Of a DNA stretch of 40,840 nucleotides, positions 23,525 to 32,868 are shown piece by piece. The stretch comes from an uncultured PS1 clade bacterium (GTDB lineage: Bacteria; Pseudomonadota; Alphaproteobacteria; MED-G09). Numbering within the stretch: position 1 is the stretch's first letter; every line of letters starts with the position of its first letter. The notes below the pieces were generated by a model. The model did not search any database. It was given only the letters and a program-made list of their open reading frames with translations, and was not told the origin of the DNA. The stretch is taken from the NCBI GenBank assembly GCA_902537725.1, contig CACBCD010000008.1, forward strand, positions 1-40,840. The letters run 5' to 3'. The position numbers were made by a program, and so were the translations under genes.

Positions 23525-25309
23525 TTAAGCTGTAAAGAGGTCTCTGATATGAAATTGAACAGCTTTATTCCCTTGCCAATCATTTTTCTTTATAACGCCC
23601 GCAAAATGGATTAATGACCCTGAATGATTCATTATAATATCACCTAAAGGGGTGCCTTTTGAACCAAACGCAATTGCATCTATGTTACCATAGTTTGCAT
23701 TAGATATTTTAACCTTAAGATGCCCTTTTCCTACTTCTGACCAATAATCAATTTTTGCATTTTTAATAATAAACTGTGGCTCAGGATTGCCTTGTCCATA
23801 AGGTGATGCAACATTAATTAATTCATATAAATCTCTGTTAATAATGGAAGAATCAATAATCTCATCATAATAACTTATCTTATTTAATGATGTACTATTC
23901 GATTGTAAATAAACCTCCTCATCACAAAAATCTTTAAAACTTTCGAAAGTATTATGGTTAAGAGAAAATCCTGCAGCCATTTTATGTCCACCACCTGAAA
24001 GGAGTAACTTTTTATTAACCCCCTTAATAATAAGCTTACCAACATCTATTCCTGAAATTGATCTTGCAGATCCGGTTAACTTTCCCTCAATATCACTAAT
24101 TACAAAAGATGGTCTATAGTACTTATCCTTAATTCTACTTGCTACAATCCCCAAAACACCCAAATGCCAGTTTTCCCCTATAGCAATTAATGAATTAGGG
24201 AAGGTATTTAATTTTTTATTAGAGATATTGTCTTCAATATTATTAACAGCCTCAAAAAGAACAGTCTCTTCTATATTTTGGCGCTGTTTATTAAGATTAT
24301 TCAATCTTTCAGAAATAGCTAAAACTTCATCTTCACTATCTGAGGTTAATAATCTAAAACCAAGATCTGAAGCCCCAGTTCTACCAGCTGCATTTATCCT
24401 AGGCCCTATCCTATAACCTAACTCAGTAACACCAATATCTTTTGAACCAGAAATAGATTTTAAAGCTTCAATGCCTAATCGAGAATTTCTTGATATTACT
24501 CCAATTCCCTCTTTGACAAAGGCCCTATTAAGCCCCTTTAATTGAACAACATCACAAACTGTTCCGAGAGCAACTAAATCTAAATATTGTTTTAAAGAAG
24601 GTTCTTTAATATCTGGAAAAATATTTTTATCTCTTATAGCTCTTCTTAATCCAACTATAAAAATAAAAGTTAGCCCTACTGCCGCTAGATCATTTAAACC
24701 TGAGCTATCCTCTTCTCTCGAAGGGTTGATATGCGCGTAAGATACTGGAAGATCACTATCCACCTTATGATGGTCAATTATTATAGGATTCATTCCTTTT
24801 GATTGAGCATAAATCATAGGCTCAATAGAGGTTGCACCGCAATCAACTGTTATAAAAGTATCAATACCTTGATTAGAAAAAAAATCTATTGCTAATTTAT
24901 TAGGACCATACCCCTCTTTTAATCGGTCTGGAATATATATTTCTGTTTGTATATTATAATGATCAAAAAATAATTTTAATATGGAAGAAGATGTAGCACC
25001 ATCCACATCATAATCACCCAATATACCAATTCTCTTTTTTTTTGACATACAATCCGAAATAAAATCAACACCTTTATCAAGATCATATAATTTGCTTGGG
25101 TCTAAAATTAATTTATTAACCTCAGGATTTAAAAAAGAATTCACTTCTGAAGAATTCACATCTCTTCCTGCAAGAATTTTAGCTAATAATTTAGGAATAT
25201 TATTTTCTTTTTGAATAATCGATACTTTTTCTAAATCTGATACTCTTTCTTTCCAAAGAGAACCTTTAGCAGAAAATTTATTTTCTAAAAAAAACCCATT
25301 ATTATGCAT
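23525..25309 (-). CDS. recJ: Single-stranded-DNA-specific 5'-3' exonuclease RecJ
   Basis: The 594-residue enzyme degrades single-stranded DNA 5' to 3' in recombination and mismatch repair. DHH phosphoesterase motifs are clear: LGDYDVDGATSS, TVDCGATS and IIDHHKVDSDLPVSYAHINP. The DHHA1 motif LLSGGGHKMAAGFSL follows, then the C-terminal OB-like domain (YGQGNPEPQFIIKNA). Length is typical. It starts 5 nt after glpX, so glpX and recJ are in one operon. The recJ-glpX-hom order is a known alphaproteobacterial arrangement. Confidence 0.97.
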   Translation of the reverse strand: MHNNGFFLENKFSAKGSLWKERVSDLEKVSIIQKENNIPKLLAKILAGRDVNSSEVNSFLNPEVNKLILDPSKLYDLDKGVDFISDCMSKKKRIGILGDYDVDGATSSSILKLFFDHYNIQTEIYIPDRLKEGYGPNKLAIDFFSNQGIDTFITVDCGATSIEPMIYAQSKGMNPIIIDHHKVDSDLPVSYAHINPSREEDSSGLNDLAAVGLTFIFIVGLRRAIRDKNIFPDIKEPSLKQYLDLVALGTVCDVVQLKGLNRAFVKEGIGVISRNSRLGIEALKSISGSKDIGVTELGYRIGPRINAAGRTGASDLGFRLLTSDSEDEVLAISERLNNLNKQRQNIEETVLFEAVNNIEDNISNKKLNTFPNSLIAIGENWHLGVLGIVASRIKDKYYRPSFVISDIEGKLTGSARSISGIDVGKLIIKGVNKKLLLSGGGHKMAAGFSLNHNTFESFKDFCDEEVYLQSNSTSLNKISYYDEIIDSSIINRDLYELINVASPYGQGNPEPQFIIKNAKIDYWSEVGKGHLKVKISNANYGNIDAIAFGSKGTPLGDIIMNHSGSLIHFAGVIKKNDWQGNKAVQFHIRDLFTA

Positions 25310-25314
25310 TTCTT

Positions 25315-26280
25315 TTAAAGATTAAATTTTTCATTATTTGTGTGATGAGATTTAATCCAACGAACAGTTCCTGATGAGGACCTCATAACAACTGTATTTG
25401 TCCATAAACCATTCCTGTTTTCAATTCCACTTAACATTGAACCATTAGTAACCCCTGTCGCGGCAAAAAGAGCATCACCACTAACCAATTCATTTAATGT
25501 ATAAATTTTATTATAATCTTTAATTCCCATTTTAGATGCTCTATCTTTTTTTTCTTGATCTTCAAGAACAAGCTTTGCCTGCATTTGCCCACCAGTACAC
25601 TGAAGTGCAGCAGCAGCTAGAACACCCTCTGGAGCTCCACCAATACCCATATACATATCAATTCCTGTTTGAGGGTCGGTAGTGTGAATTACCCCAGCAA
25701 TATCTCCGTCAGGAATTAGTTTTACTCTTGCTCCTGAGGAACGGATTGTTTCAATTATGTCAGCATGCCTAGGTCTATCTAAGACACAGACAGTAACTAG
25801 CTCAATTGGTTTTTTTGTCGCCTTACTATAAGCTTTGACATTTACATCAGGGTCTTCATCTAAATGAACTAAGTCATCTGGACATCCTGGGCCAATAGCA
25901 ATCTTATCCATATAAACATCTGCGGCATTTAATAAGGATCCCTTTTCGGCCATTGCAATTGTTGTGAGAGCATCAGATTGACCTTTTGCTGTTAAAGTTG
26001 TTCCCTCCAACGGATCAAGGGCAATATCTACTTTCGGACCTTTTCCTGTACCAACTTTTTCACCAATATAGAGCATTGGAGCTTCATCTCTCTCACCCTC
26101 TCCAATAACAACCTCACCTTGAATATCAAGCTTATTAAGTTCCTTCCTCATTGCATCAACTGCAGCTTGATCAGCTTCTTTTTCATTACCCCTACCAACA
26201 AGTAAAGAGGAGGCAACTGCTGCCCTTTCTGTAACTCGAACCAACTCAAGAGTTAATATTCTATCAATGTTACTGTTCAT
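25315..26280 (-). CDS. glpX: Class II fructose-1,6-bisphosphatase GlpX
   Basis: The 321-residue enzyme removes phosphate from fructose 1,6-bisphosphate in gluconeogenesis. It shows the class II motifs GEGERDEAPMLYIGEKVG and VDIALDPLEGTTLTAKGQSD (Asp and Glu metal ligands). ECT-type signatures also occur in MGIGGAPEGVLAAAAL and GVTNGSMLSG. TGAGGTGC lies just upstream of the ATG. It follows hom by 12 nt and precedes recJ by 5 nt in one operon. Confidence 0.97.
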   Translation of the reverse strand: MNSNIDRILTLELVRVTERAAVASSLLVGRGNEKEADQAAVDAMRKELNKLDIQGEVVIGEGERDEAPMLYIGEKVGTGKGPKVDIALDPLEGTTLTAKGQSDALTTIAMAEKGSLLNAADVYMDKIAIGPGCPDDLVHLDEDPDVNVKAYSKATKKPIELVTVCVLDRPRHADIIETIRSSGARVKLIPDGDIAGVIHTTDPQTGIDMYMGIGGAPEGVLAAAALQCTGGQMQAKLVLEDQEKKDRASKMGIKDYNKIYTLNELVSGDALFAATGVTNGSMLSGIENRNGLWTNTVVMRSSSGTVRWIKSHHTNNEKFNL

Positions 26281-26292
26281 TTAAGCACCTCA

Positions 26293-27597
26293 TTAATTGT
26301 CCTTAAGGACAGGTAAAAAAATTGGATTTAAAGAAATTAAATCCGTTTTTATTAATTCTGAAAAAGCAGAATTTATAGAATCTGAATCAACAGGATATGT
26401 TAATATAATAACAGGGGTAGAATTTTTTTCATCCTTTAAATGCAAATCTCCTCTTTGAATTACTTGATCAATTGAAATACCATTTTTTTCCAAAATGGAG
26501 GTAAATTTTGCCATTGAACCTTTTTGATCAACTAAAAAAACTCTTAAATAATAACATCTTTTTGAAATCTCATTATTATTGGTTGAGTCAAGTAAATCAT
26601 CAAAGGGTTTATTGAATAGATGACTTTTAATGCCTTGAGCAAAATCAACAATATCAGATAAAACCGAAGCAGATGTTGGTCCTTCACCAGCACCTTCACC
26701 CTCTAAAATAAGTGTACCATTATAATCAGTATTAATACAAACAACATTACTAACACCCTCAACCGTTCCTAGAGAACCATCTTTTTTTACAAGCATTGGA
26801 GATATCTCCTTAGAAATACCTCCCTTCATCAAGGATGATTTACCAATTAACTTTATCTTGTAACCAAATTCTTTTGCATACTTATGATCGATGGTTTGAA
26901 TGTTTTCAATACCTATTACGCTTGTATTCTCTAATGAAGGAAACTCTCCAAAACTAATTGCGCTTAAAATTGATAATTTATGGGCAGCATCCATACCATT
27001 GATATCGAAAGAAGGATCTGCTTCAGCATAACCCAATTCTTGTGCTTCAGATAAAGCATCTTCAAAACTTTTATTTGCTGAATTCATTCTAGATAAAATA
27101 AAATTTGAAGTTCCATTTAAAATACCAAAAATATTATTTATTTTATCAAGAAATAAACCGCTTTTAAGAGTCTTAATTATCGGTATTCCTCCTGCTACTG
27201 CAGCCTCATAGCCAAAAAATACATTATTTTTACAAGAGAGTTCTGATAAAATTTTACCGTTAGTTGATAGAAGCGCTTTATTTGCTGTAATAAAACCTTT
27301 TTTATTATTTATAGTTTCAATGGCCAAATCATAAGCTATTCCTTTTTCTCCACCAACCAATTCAATTACAAGATCAATATTCTTATCTTTAGCAAGATCA
27401 ATAGGATCGTCATACCAATTAAAATCTTCAAGATTAATTGATCTTTTTTTGGTTTTATTGGATGCAGAAACACCAATAATTTCAAAATCAAGACCATATT
27501 TTTCTTTAAGACTTTCTTGATTTCTCAATAGATTATTTACAACACCGCATCCAATTGTGCCTAGACCAGCAATCCCGATATTAATTGAATTACTCAT
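26293..27597 (-). CDS. hom: Homoserine dehydrogenase
   Basis: The 434-residue enzyme makes homoserine from aspartate semialdehyde for Met and Thr synthesis. It starts with the nucleotide-binding GIAGLGTIGCGVVNNLL. The catalytic core GILNGTSNFILSRM and GYAEADPSFDINGMDAAHKL follow, and a C-terminal ACT domain (YYLRVFLVDQKGSMAKFTSI) senses amino acids. Complete length. Its ATG lies in an ATGAGTAA overlap with the stop of the aminotransferase gene, so the two are translationally coupled. Confidence 0.97.
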   Translation of the reverse strand: MSNSINIGIAGLGTIGCGVVNNLLRNQESLKEKYGLDFEIIGVSASNKTKKRSINLEDFNWYDDPIDLAKDKNIDLVIELVGGEKGIAYDLAIETINNKKGFITANKALLSTNGKILSELSCKNNVFFGYEAAVAGGIPIIKTLKSGLFLDKINNIFGILNGTSNFILSRMNSANKSFEDALSEAQELGYAEADPSFDINGMDAAHKLSILSAISFGEFPSLENTSVIGIENIQTIDHKYAKEFGYKIKLIGKSSLMKGGISKEISPMLVKKDGSLGTVEGVSNVVCINTDYNGTLILEGEGAGEGPTSASVLSDIVDFAQGIKSHLFNKPFDDLLDSTNNNEISKRCYYLRVFLVDQKGSMAKFTSILEKNGISIDQVIQRGDLHLKDEKNSTPVIILTYPVDSDSINSAFSELIKTDLISLNPIFLPVLKDN

Positions 27598-28765
27598 CCA
27601 TAAGCCTTTTTAAATTTCTTGCGGCTTGTCTTATTCTTTGTTCGTTTTCTACCATTGATAATCTTACATAACCCTCACCATATTCACCAAAACCATCTCC
27701 CGGTGAAACAGCAATATCTGCTTTCTCGATAAGCATTTTAGAAAATTCAAGTGATGATAAGTGTTTAAATTTTTCAGGTAGTGATGACCACGCAAACATT
27801 GTTGCCTTTGGAGATGGAATATCCCAACCAGATCTTGAGAATGACTGAACTAAAACATCTCTTCTTTGTTTATAAACATTTCTTATTTCATTTATAACAG
27901 ACTCGTCACTATTAAGAGCTGCTGCCGAAGCCACTTGAATGGGTGTAAATGCTCCATAATCCAAATAAGATTTAATTCTTGTAAGAGCTGCAATTAAATA
28001 TTCATTACCTACAGCAAAACCCATTCTCCATCCTGGCATAGAGAAGCTTTTCGATAAAGATGTAAATTCAACCGCTATATCTTTAGCTCCATCAACTTCT
28101 AATATAGATGGAGGCTTATCGTTTTGTTCAAAATAAATTTCCGCATATGCTAGATCAGATAGTAGAATTATATTATGTTTTTTTGCATAAGGGACAATTT
28201 CTTTATAAAAATCCAATGAACAAATTTCTGCTGTAGGATTAGAAGGAAAATTTAATATCATTGCCTTAATATCTTTATCTGAGCTCTCAACTTTTGAAGA
28301 AATTTCAGACATTAAATCAATTTCAGAATTAATATTATAATGAATTAGGTTGGCATCATTTATAATAAAACCAAAGGCATGAATTGGGTATGCTGGATTT
28401 GGGACCAAAATTGTGTCCCCTGGTGATGCAAGTACTTGCGCCATATTTGCAAGGCCTTCTTTAGACCCAATAGTTGCAATAATCTCTTTATCATAATCCA
28501 GTTTTACATTAAATCTTCTCTCATAGTATTTTGCATTTGCTTTTCTCAAGCCAGTAATACCTCGAGAAGCAGAATAACGATGCATTTTAGCATCCTGACT
28601 AGTTTCAACTAATTTATCAACAATATGCTTTGGGGTTGGGATATCAGGGTTTCCCATACCAAAATCAATTATATCACTTCCCTTTGCACGAGCAGCATCT
28701 TTTATTCTGTTTACCTCAGTAAAAACATAAGGTGGTAATCTTTTAAGTTTTTCTAATTCTCTCAT
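27590..28765 (-). CDS. AlaC-like class I aminotransferase
   Basis: The 391-residue pyridoxal-phosphate enzyme is a fold-type I aminotransferase like AlaC and LL-diaminopimelate aminotransferase-like enzymes. It has DFGMGNPDIPTP, the PLP-stacking and Asn/Asp region LNFPSNPTAEIC, the Schiff-base Lys in TSLSKSFSMPGWRMGF, and the C-terminal GEGYVRLSMVE with the carboxylate-binding Arg. Its exact substrate (alanine, glutamate, aspartate or a related amino acid) cannot be set from sequence. It is followed by hom with an 8-nt overlap, a coupling seen in alphaproteobacteria. Confidence 0.93.
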   Translation of the reverse strand: MRELEKLKRLPPYVFTEVNRIKDAARAKGSDIIDFGMGNPDIPTPKHIVDKLVETSQDAKMHRYSASRGITGLRKANAKYYERRFNVKLDYDKEIIATIGSKEGLANMAQVLASPGDTILVPNPAYPIHAFGFIINDANLIHYNINSEIDLMSEISSKVESSDKDIKAMILNFPSNPTAEICSLDFYKEIVPYAKKHNIILLSDLAYAEIYFEQNDKPPSILEVDGAKDIAVEFTSLSKSFSMPGWRMGFAVGNEYLIAALTRIKSYLDYGAFTPIQVASAAALNSDESVINEIRNVYKQRRDVLVQSFSRSGWDIPSPKATMFAWSSLPEKFKHLSSLEFSKMLIEKADIAVSPGDGFGEYGEGYVRLSMVENEQRIRQAARNLKRLMDE

Positions 28766-28792
28766 TCCACGACTATATTTAAATTAAAAGAA

Positions 28793-29014
28793 CTAATCTG
28801 AAATATCGACGATATCACTCTCAATATCATCAATACAGTCAGGTGCATTAATATTTGAAGGCCATTTAGCTTCTTTATCTAATTTATAATATTCCTCATC
28901 AGTTAATACTTCTTTTACTTTATCACTATAAAGATATCTGTTTTTAATACTATCTCTTGTCCCGCAACCAGTAATTAAAAAAAGTGCTAGTGAAAAAGAG
29001 AAAATTAGCTTCAT
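28793..29014 (-). CDS. Small lipoprotein
   Basis: The 73-residue protein begins with a lipoprotein signal: a hydrophobic segment and lipobox LITGC with the lipid-accepting Cys at residue 17. The mature part is short, acidic and contains one further Cys. I do not recognise the family. It sits between argC (15 nt upstream) and the aminotransferase gene (27 nt downstream) on the same strand. Confidence 0.7.
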   Translation of the reverse strand: MKLIFSFSLALFLITGCGTRDSIKNRYLYSDKVKEVLTDEEYYKLDKEAKWPSNINAPDCIDDIESDIVDISD

Positions 29015-29029
29015 AACTCATTAATAGAA

Positions 29030-29980
29030 TTAATTAAAAGTATCTTCAAGAGATAATGACTCTTCAAACCCAAAAGCAATATTTAAGTTTTGAATACACT
29101 GCGATGCTGCACCTTTTAATAAATTATCAATTACACAACAAGTAACTAAATTTTGACCGTCATCACTCACTGAAAATCCTCCAATAATTGCATAATTTTT
29201 ATTGATTACATCTTTTATTAAAGGTGCCTCTTTTAGAATTCTTATTAATTTATTATTTTTATAAAAATCACTATAAATTTTTAAAACTTTTTTTTCATTT
29301 AATTTTTCTGATAAAGAAAAATGAGATGTAATAAGTATTCCTCTGAAAAAATCAGCTACGTGTGGACTAAAATAAACTTCGCTATAACAATGTTTGTTTA
29401 TTTCTTTTTCATGAGTATGACTTGATAATGAATATGGATAAATACTCTCATTTATTATATCAGGATTATTTTTATCATTGGGTGTTGCACCTGCGCCGCT
29501 ATAGCCAGAGATACCAATGCAAGAAACTTTTGAAGTGATAAATTCTTTTATAGGGGCAATTGAGAGTTGAGAAGCTGTCGCATAACATCCAGGATTACTT
29601 ATCCTATTCGTACCAATTGTAATATTATTGATTTCAGGAATACTATAAAACCAATTATTATTAAATCTAAAATCAGAACCAATATCAATCATTACAATTG
29701 AACTATCGATTTTTTCAATTTTTTCGACAAATTTCGATGACTCACCATTTGGTAATGCAAATATAACAATATCAATTTCATCTAACTTCATCTCTCCATT
29801 TAAGTTTGAGTATTTCAATTCAGGGTTTTTATTATATGAGTCAATTTTCTGACCAGCTTTTGAACTTGAATAAACTAATGATAAATCAAAATATTTATGA
29901 TTATCAATAATCTTAATTATTTCCTGACCTACAAAACCCCTTCCACCAAGAAGAGCTATATTATATTTATTTTTATTCAT
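29030..29980 (-). CDS. argC: N-acetyl-gamma-glutamyl-phosphate reductase
   Basis: The 316-residue enzyme reduces N-acetylglutamyl phosphate to the semialdehyde in arginine synthesis. The N-terminal NAD(P)-binding ALLGGRGFVGQEIIKII, the catalytic-Cys motif SNPGCYATA, GYSGAGATPND, and SSHTHEKEINKH (catalytic His) are all present. Length fits the short, type 2 form. It lies just after the rpsI terminator, so it has its own promoter, and is followed by the small lipoprotein. Confidence 0.96.
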   Translation of the reverse strand: MNKNKYNIALLGGRGFVGQEIIKIIDNHKYFDLSLVYSSSKAGQKIDSYNKNPELKYSNLNGEMKLDEIDIVIFALPNGESSKFVEKIEKIDSSIVMIDIGSDFRFNNNWFYSIPEINNITIGTNRISNPGCYATASQLSIAPIKEFITSKVSCIGISGYSGAGATPNDKNNPDIINESIYPYSLSSHTHEKEINKHCYSEVYFSPHVADFFRGILITSHFSLSEKLNEKKVLKIYSDFYKNNKLIRILKEAPLIKDVINKNYAIIGGFSVSDDGQNLVTCCVIDNLLKGAASQCIQNLNIAFGFEESLSLEDTFN

Positions 29981-30008
29981 TATTTTATCCTACAACTAAA
30001 ATTAAGAC

Positions 30009-30035
30009 AAAAAAAGAGCGCTTTGAAAGCGCTCT
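30009..30035 (-). terminator. Rho-independent terminator after rpsI
   Basis: A near-perfect palindrome at 30015-30035 (AGAGCGCTTT and AAAGCGCTCT around a central base) is followed on the minus strand by a seven-T run. It separates the rplM-rpsI transcript from argC. Confidence 0.92.
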
Positions 30036-30057
30036 ATTAAATTTATATTAAATTTTT

Positions 30058-30534
30058 TTAACGCTTCGAGAATTGATAACTTCTTCTCGCCTTTGCTCTT
30101 CCATATTTTTTACGTTCAACTACTCTTGAGTCTCTAGTTAAGAAACCGCCAGGCTTAAGAGTTTTTTTGACTTCTGGCTCGAAGTTAACCAAACATTTGG
30201 ATATTCCGTGACGAATTGCACCTGCTTGCCCAGATAAACCTCCACCTGTCACTGAGCATGTTACATCAAATTGATCTACTCTTTCAGCAGCAACTAAAGG
30301 TTGATTAATAAGCATTCTTAATACAGGTCTTGCAAAATAATCATCGCTAATTTTACCATTAATTTTAATTATGCCTGAACCAGGTTTTAACCAAACGCGC
30401 GCAACAGCATTCTTTCTTTTACCAGTAGCATAGGCCCTACCATGTTCATCAACTTTCTTTTCTGGTAAAGGAGTGTTCACCAGAGCAGAATCACTATTTT
30501 TTAAATCTTCAATATTTTCTATATCTATATCCAT
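30058..30534 (-). CDS. rpsI: 30S ribosomal protein S9
   Basis: The 158-residue protein is S9, which touches the P-site tRNA through its C-terminal tail. The tail [16 protein letters not shown] is canonical. [20 protein letters not shown] and [19 protein letters not shown] are the body motifs. A 30-residue acidic N-terminal extension is usual in alphaproteobacteria. The ATG overlaps the rplM stop by one base (TAATG), and a terminator follows. Confidence 0.98.
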   Translation of the reverse strand: MDIDIENIEDLKNSDSALVNTPLPEKKVDEHGRAYATGKRKNAVARVWLKPGSGIIKINGKISDDYFARPVLRMLINQPLVAAERVDQFDVTCSVTGGGLSGQAGAIRHGISKCLVNFEPEVKKTLKPGGFLTRDSRVVERKKYGRAKARRSYQFSKR

Positions 30535-30998
30535 TATCTTTTCACATTCTTGTTATTTAAAGATGAAACATCAATAATCTCAGGTTTTTGGGCCTCATGA
30601 GGATGCTCTGGTCCAGCATAGACCTTCAGATTACCAAACTGTGTATTTGAAAGAGGTCCTGATGGCATCATTCTTCTGATTGCCTTTTGAAGTACTCTCT
30701 CTGGAAACTTACCACCTAAAATTTTCTCAGGAGTTGTTGATTTAATACCACCGGGATAACCTGTGTGTTTATAATAAATTTTGTCAGAAAATTTGCTTCC
30801 AGTAAAATGAACTTTATCAGCATTTATAATTATAACATTATCGCCGTCATCTACATGCGGAGTATATGAGGGTAAATGTTTTCCACGAAGTCTATTTGCA
30901 ACAAAGGCAGCCAACCTACCCACAATAAGGTTAGAGGCATCAATTAATATCCACTTTTTATTTACTTCTGATTGTTTTGTAGAAATAGTAGTTTTCAT
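30534..30998 (-). CDS. rplM: 50S ribosomal protein L13
   Basis: The 154-residue L13 is an early-assembly large-subunit protein. It carries [40 protein letters not shown] and the late [20 protein letters not shown]. The gene pairs with rpsI as in almost all bacteria. A likely promoter lies about 35-65 nt upstream, so the pair is transcribed apart from ctaA. Confidence 0.98.
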   Translation of the reverse strand: MKTTISTKQSEVNKKWILIDASNLIVGRLAAFVANRLRGKHLPSYTPHVDDGDNVIIINADKVHFTGSKFSDKIYYKHTGYPGGIKSTTPEKILGGKFPERVLQKAIRRMMPSGPLSNTQFGNLKVYAGPEHPHEAQKPEIIDVSSLNNKNVKR

Positions 30999-31033
30999 AG
31001 CATTTATTCTTTATTTTAATTAATAATGCCATC

Positions 31034-31062
31034 TTTCTATATTTTTAAATAATTTGTGTCAA
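31034..31062 (-). promoter_or_regulatory. Likely sigma-70-type promoter of rplM-rpsI
   Basis: The minus strand has a perfect -35 TTGACA (31057-31062). A -10-like TATAGA follows at 15 nt, or the overlapping TAGAAA at 17 nt spacing. It lies just upstream of rplM in the gap after ctaA. Confidence 0.55.
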
Positions 31063-31107
31063 ATTATTAAAAAAAATTATATAAAACAATTACTTACAAG
31101 TAGGTAA

Positions 31108-32124
31108 CTATTTACCGAACCTTGAAAGATACAAAGAAAAGGTAATGGAAGAAAAGACCAATAATGAGAAAAACTGATGAAGAAGAGCTGTTTCCCAAGG
31201 AACCATTAAAATAATTGTAAAAATACCAAGTGCAATTTGAACAAAAATTAACAAAAGCGTTAATAATGAAACCTTTAACATGAAATAATTATTTCTAGAT
31301 AAATATACATTAAGTAAACCCAAAAAAAGTATAAGATATCCAAGAGTTCTATGATTAAACTGAACATTAGATCTATTCTCAAAAAGATTATAAATTTCTA
31401 TTTGAGGTATCCAATAATCAGACGGTACTATACTAAGCCCCATTAATGGCCATGTTGGATATACTAATCCAGCATCTAAACCTGACATTAGTCCACCCGA
31501 AAAAATTTGCACAAAGACAACAATTGAGAAAAAGCTAAACCAAATCGGCCTAGTCCCATTTGTGTTAGCAAGTTTTATGTTTGCGACCTCAAATAATAGC
31601 ATAAGGGTATTATAAATTATTATAAAGGCCATTAATAAATGGATAGATAATCTATATTGGCTAACATCAACTCTTTGAGTTAAACCACTTTGAACCATAT
31701 ACCAACCAATATATCCCTGTACCCCAATTAGAATAGAAATTAAAACTGATCTTCTAATAACTGGTTTTGAGAGTTTTTTCATAAAATAAAAAATAATTAA
31801 AGGTATTAAACACACTAACCCAACTAATCGAGCTAACAATCTATGGCCCCACTCCCAAAGATAAATAACTTTAAATTCTGATAAGGTCATTGAGCTATTT
31901 ACTAAAATATATTCAGGTATTTTTTTATATTTTTCAAATTCTATAAACCAAGATGATTCTGATAAAGGCGGTAAAATACCTATAAAGACCTCCCATTCGG
32001 TAATAGATAAACCAGAGTCGGTAATTCTTGTTGCACCACCAACTAAAACTAATGTAAAAAGTAGTAAAAGAAGACTAGATACCCATAAAACTAGAGGAAG
32101 GTTTGTATTTTTTTCTGTATTCAT
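31108..32124 (-). CDS. ctaA: Heme A synthase (COX15/CtaA family, alphaproteobacterial type)
   Basis: The 338-residue membrane protein oxidises heme O to heme A for aa3-type cytochrome oxidase. Eight helices are visible. The heme-ligand histidines lie in WEWGHRLLARLVG, SIHLLMAF, QFNHRTLGYL and LLHQFFSL. The first loop VGGATRITDSGLSITEWEVF and the Glu-rich segment after it are typical of the mitochondrial-like branch, which lacks the disulfide Cys pairs of Bacillus CtaA. The first ATG at 32124 is preferred over the in-frame TTG just upstream. A matching aa3 oxidase must exist elsewhere in the genome. Confidence 0.96.
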   Translation of the reverse strand: MNTEKNTNLPLVLWVSSLLLLLFTLVLVGGATRITDSGLSITEWEVFIGILPPLSESSWFIEFEKYKKIPEYILVNSSMTLSEFKVIYLWEWGHRLLARLVGLVCLIPLIIFYFMKKLSKPVIRRSVLISILIGVQGYIGWYMVQSGLTQRVDVSQYRLSIHLLMAFIIIYNTLMLLFEVANIKLANTNGTRPIWFSFFSIVVFVQIFSGGLMSGLDAGLVYPTWPLMGLSIVPSDYWIPQIEIYNLFENRSNVQFNHRTLGYLILFLGLLNVYLSRNNYFMLKVSLLTLLLIFVQIALGIFTIILMVPWETALLHQFFSLLVFSSITFSLYLSRFGK

Positions 32125-32171
32125 CAATGTGCTTCTCTGTAAAAATAAATATAATAAATGGTTAAAAAAAA

Positions 32172-32387
32172 TTGGTTAAATTAAAACAAAAAACTAAAAA
32201 ATTAATTGGCACTATCATAATACCTATTTGGTTAATTTTATTCTTAGGAATTATAAGTTCCTTGGGAGAAATTTTACTTCCAAGATTTGGTAACTTTGAA
32301 ACATTTGTATTTTATTTCGTGGGTGGAATAGTATGGATTTTTCCTGTAATGCCACTTATTAGCTGGATGCAAAAAGAACGAAATTAA
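32172..32387 (+). CDS. DUF2842 two-helix membrane protein
   Basis: The 71-residue protein is a DUF2842 member, a family almost limited to alphaproteobacteria. TKKLIGTIIIPIWLILFLGI gives helix 1, and helix 2 ends with the family's IVWIFPVMPLISWM motif. Function is not known. It starts at TTG 32172; the ATG at 32158 is in another frame and stops soon. No strong ribosome-binding site is visible. It is divergent from ctaA, a placement common for this family. Confidence 0.75.
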   Translation: MVKLKQKTKKLIGTIIIPIWLILFLGIISSLGEILLPRFGNFETFVFYFVGGIVWIFPVMPLISWMQKERN

Positions 32388-32464
32388 TCAAATCTTCCAT
32401 AAGTTATTTTGTTAAGAAAAAATATCGCTCCTAAAAAAATTGAAATTACTATAATTGCTGTCAT
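32384..32464 (-). CDS. Possible 26-aa membrane micropeptide
   Basis: A short minus-strand frame encodes MTAIIVISIFLGAIFFLNKI followed by TYGRFD: one hydrophobic helix and a short polar tail. AAAGG lies about 7 nt before the ATG. It ends convergently with the DUF2842 gene, overlapping by 4 nt. It may be a small membrane-complex subunit, but nothing in the sequence proves it is expressed. Confidence 0.4.
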   Translation of the reverse strand: MTAIIVISIFLGAIFFLNKITYGRFD

Positions 32465-32573
32465 AAAAATAACCTTTTAGTTATAATTCTGTTTTATAAT
32501 ATGTTTTGAAAAAAAATATAAGTCACTTATTGACGCATCTCAAAAAATTCTTTTAAGTAACCATAGGATAGGT

Positions 32574-32868
32574 ATGAGACATTTTAAATTAAATACTCAT
32601 ATTATTTATATACTGTCCTTTTCTTTATTTATTTTGTTTATGCGCCCTACATCCCAAGTAGGAGAGTCACTTGGGGAAAGTCTGTATAATAATCATTGTT
32701 CTGATTGCCATTCCCTAAGCATAATAGGTGGCGCACATGGTTCATCTTGAATGGGTGTTTTTAGGGCTCTAACTGCGACTATAAGTCCTGATATTTATTA
32801 ACCTGAAAATGTTAATACTATTTAGGTAATTAAGTTATGGAATAGATGTCCGAAAAAAAACAAATGAA
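32574..32868 (+). pseudogene. Decayed c-type cytochrome gene
   Basis: From ATG 32574 the frame reads a signal segment (HIIYILSFSLFILFM), then GESLYNNHCSDCHSLSIIGG and AHGSS, with the heme-binding CxxCH of a class I cytochrome c. A TGA follows where family members continue with a W/L-GVFGR-like stretch; the next codons read MGVFRALTATISPDIY. TAA and TAG codons then fall in the same frame where Ser and Trp are expected, before LWNRCPKK, which resembles the C-terminal helix of cytochrome c. So the gene carries three in-frame stops. Its 3' end overlaps the start of the DUF2237 gene in another frame. Confidence 0.7.

Noticed and set aside
23395-23583. Long N-terminal extension of the MerC-domain protein
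   Set aside because: The extension would run through the tRNA-Glu gene and into recJ; the ATG at 23394 gives a normal MerC-domain protein.
32747-32749. TGA read as Trp (genetic code change)
   Set aside because: The same frame also contains TAA and TAG, so a single codon reassignment cannot rescue it; decay is simpler.
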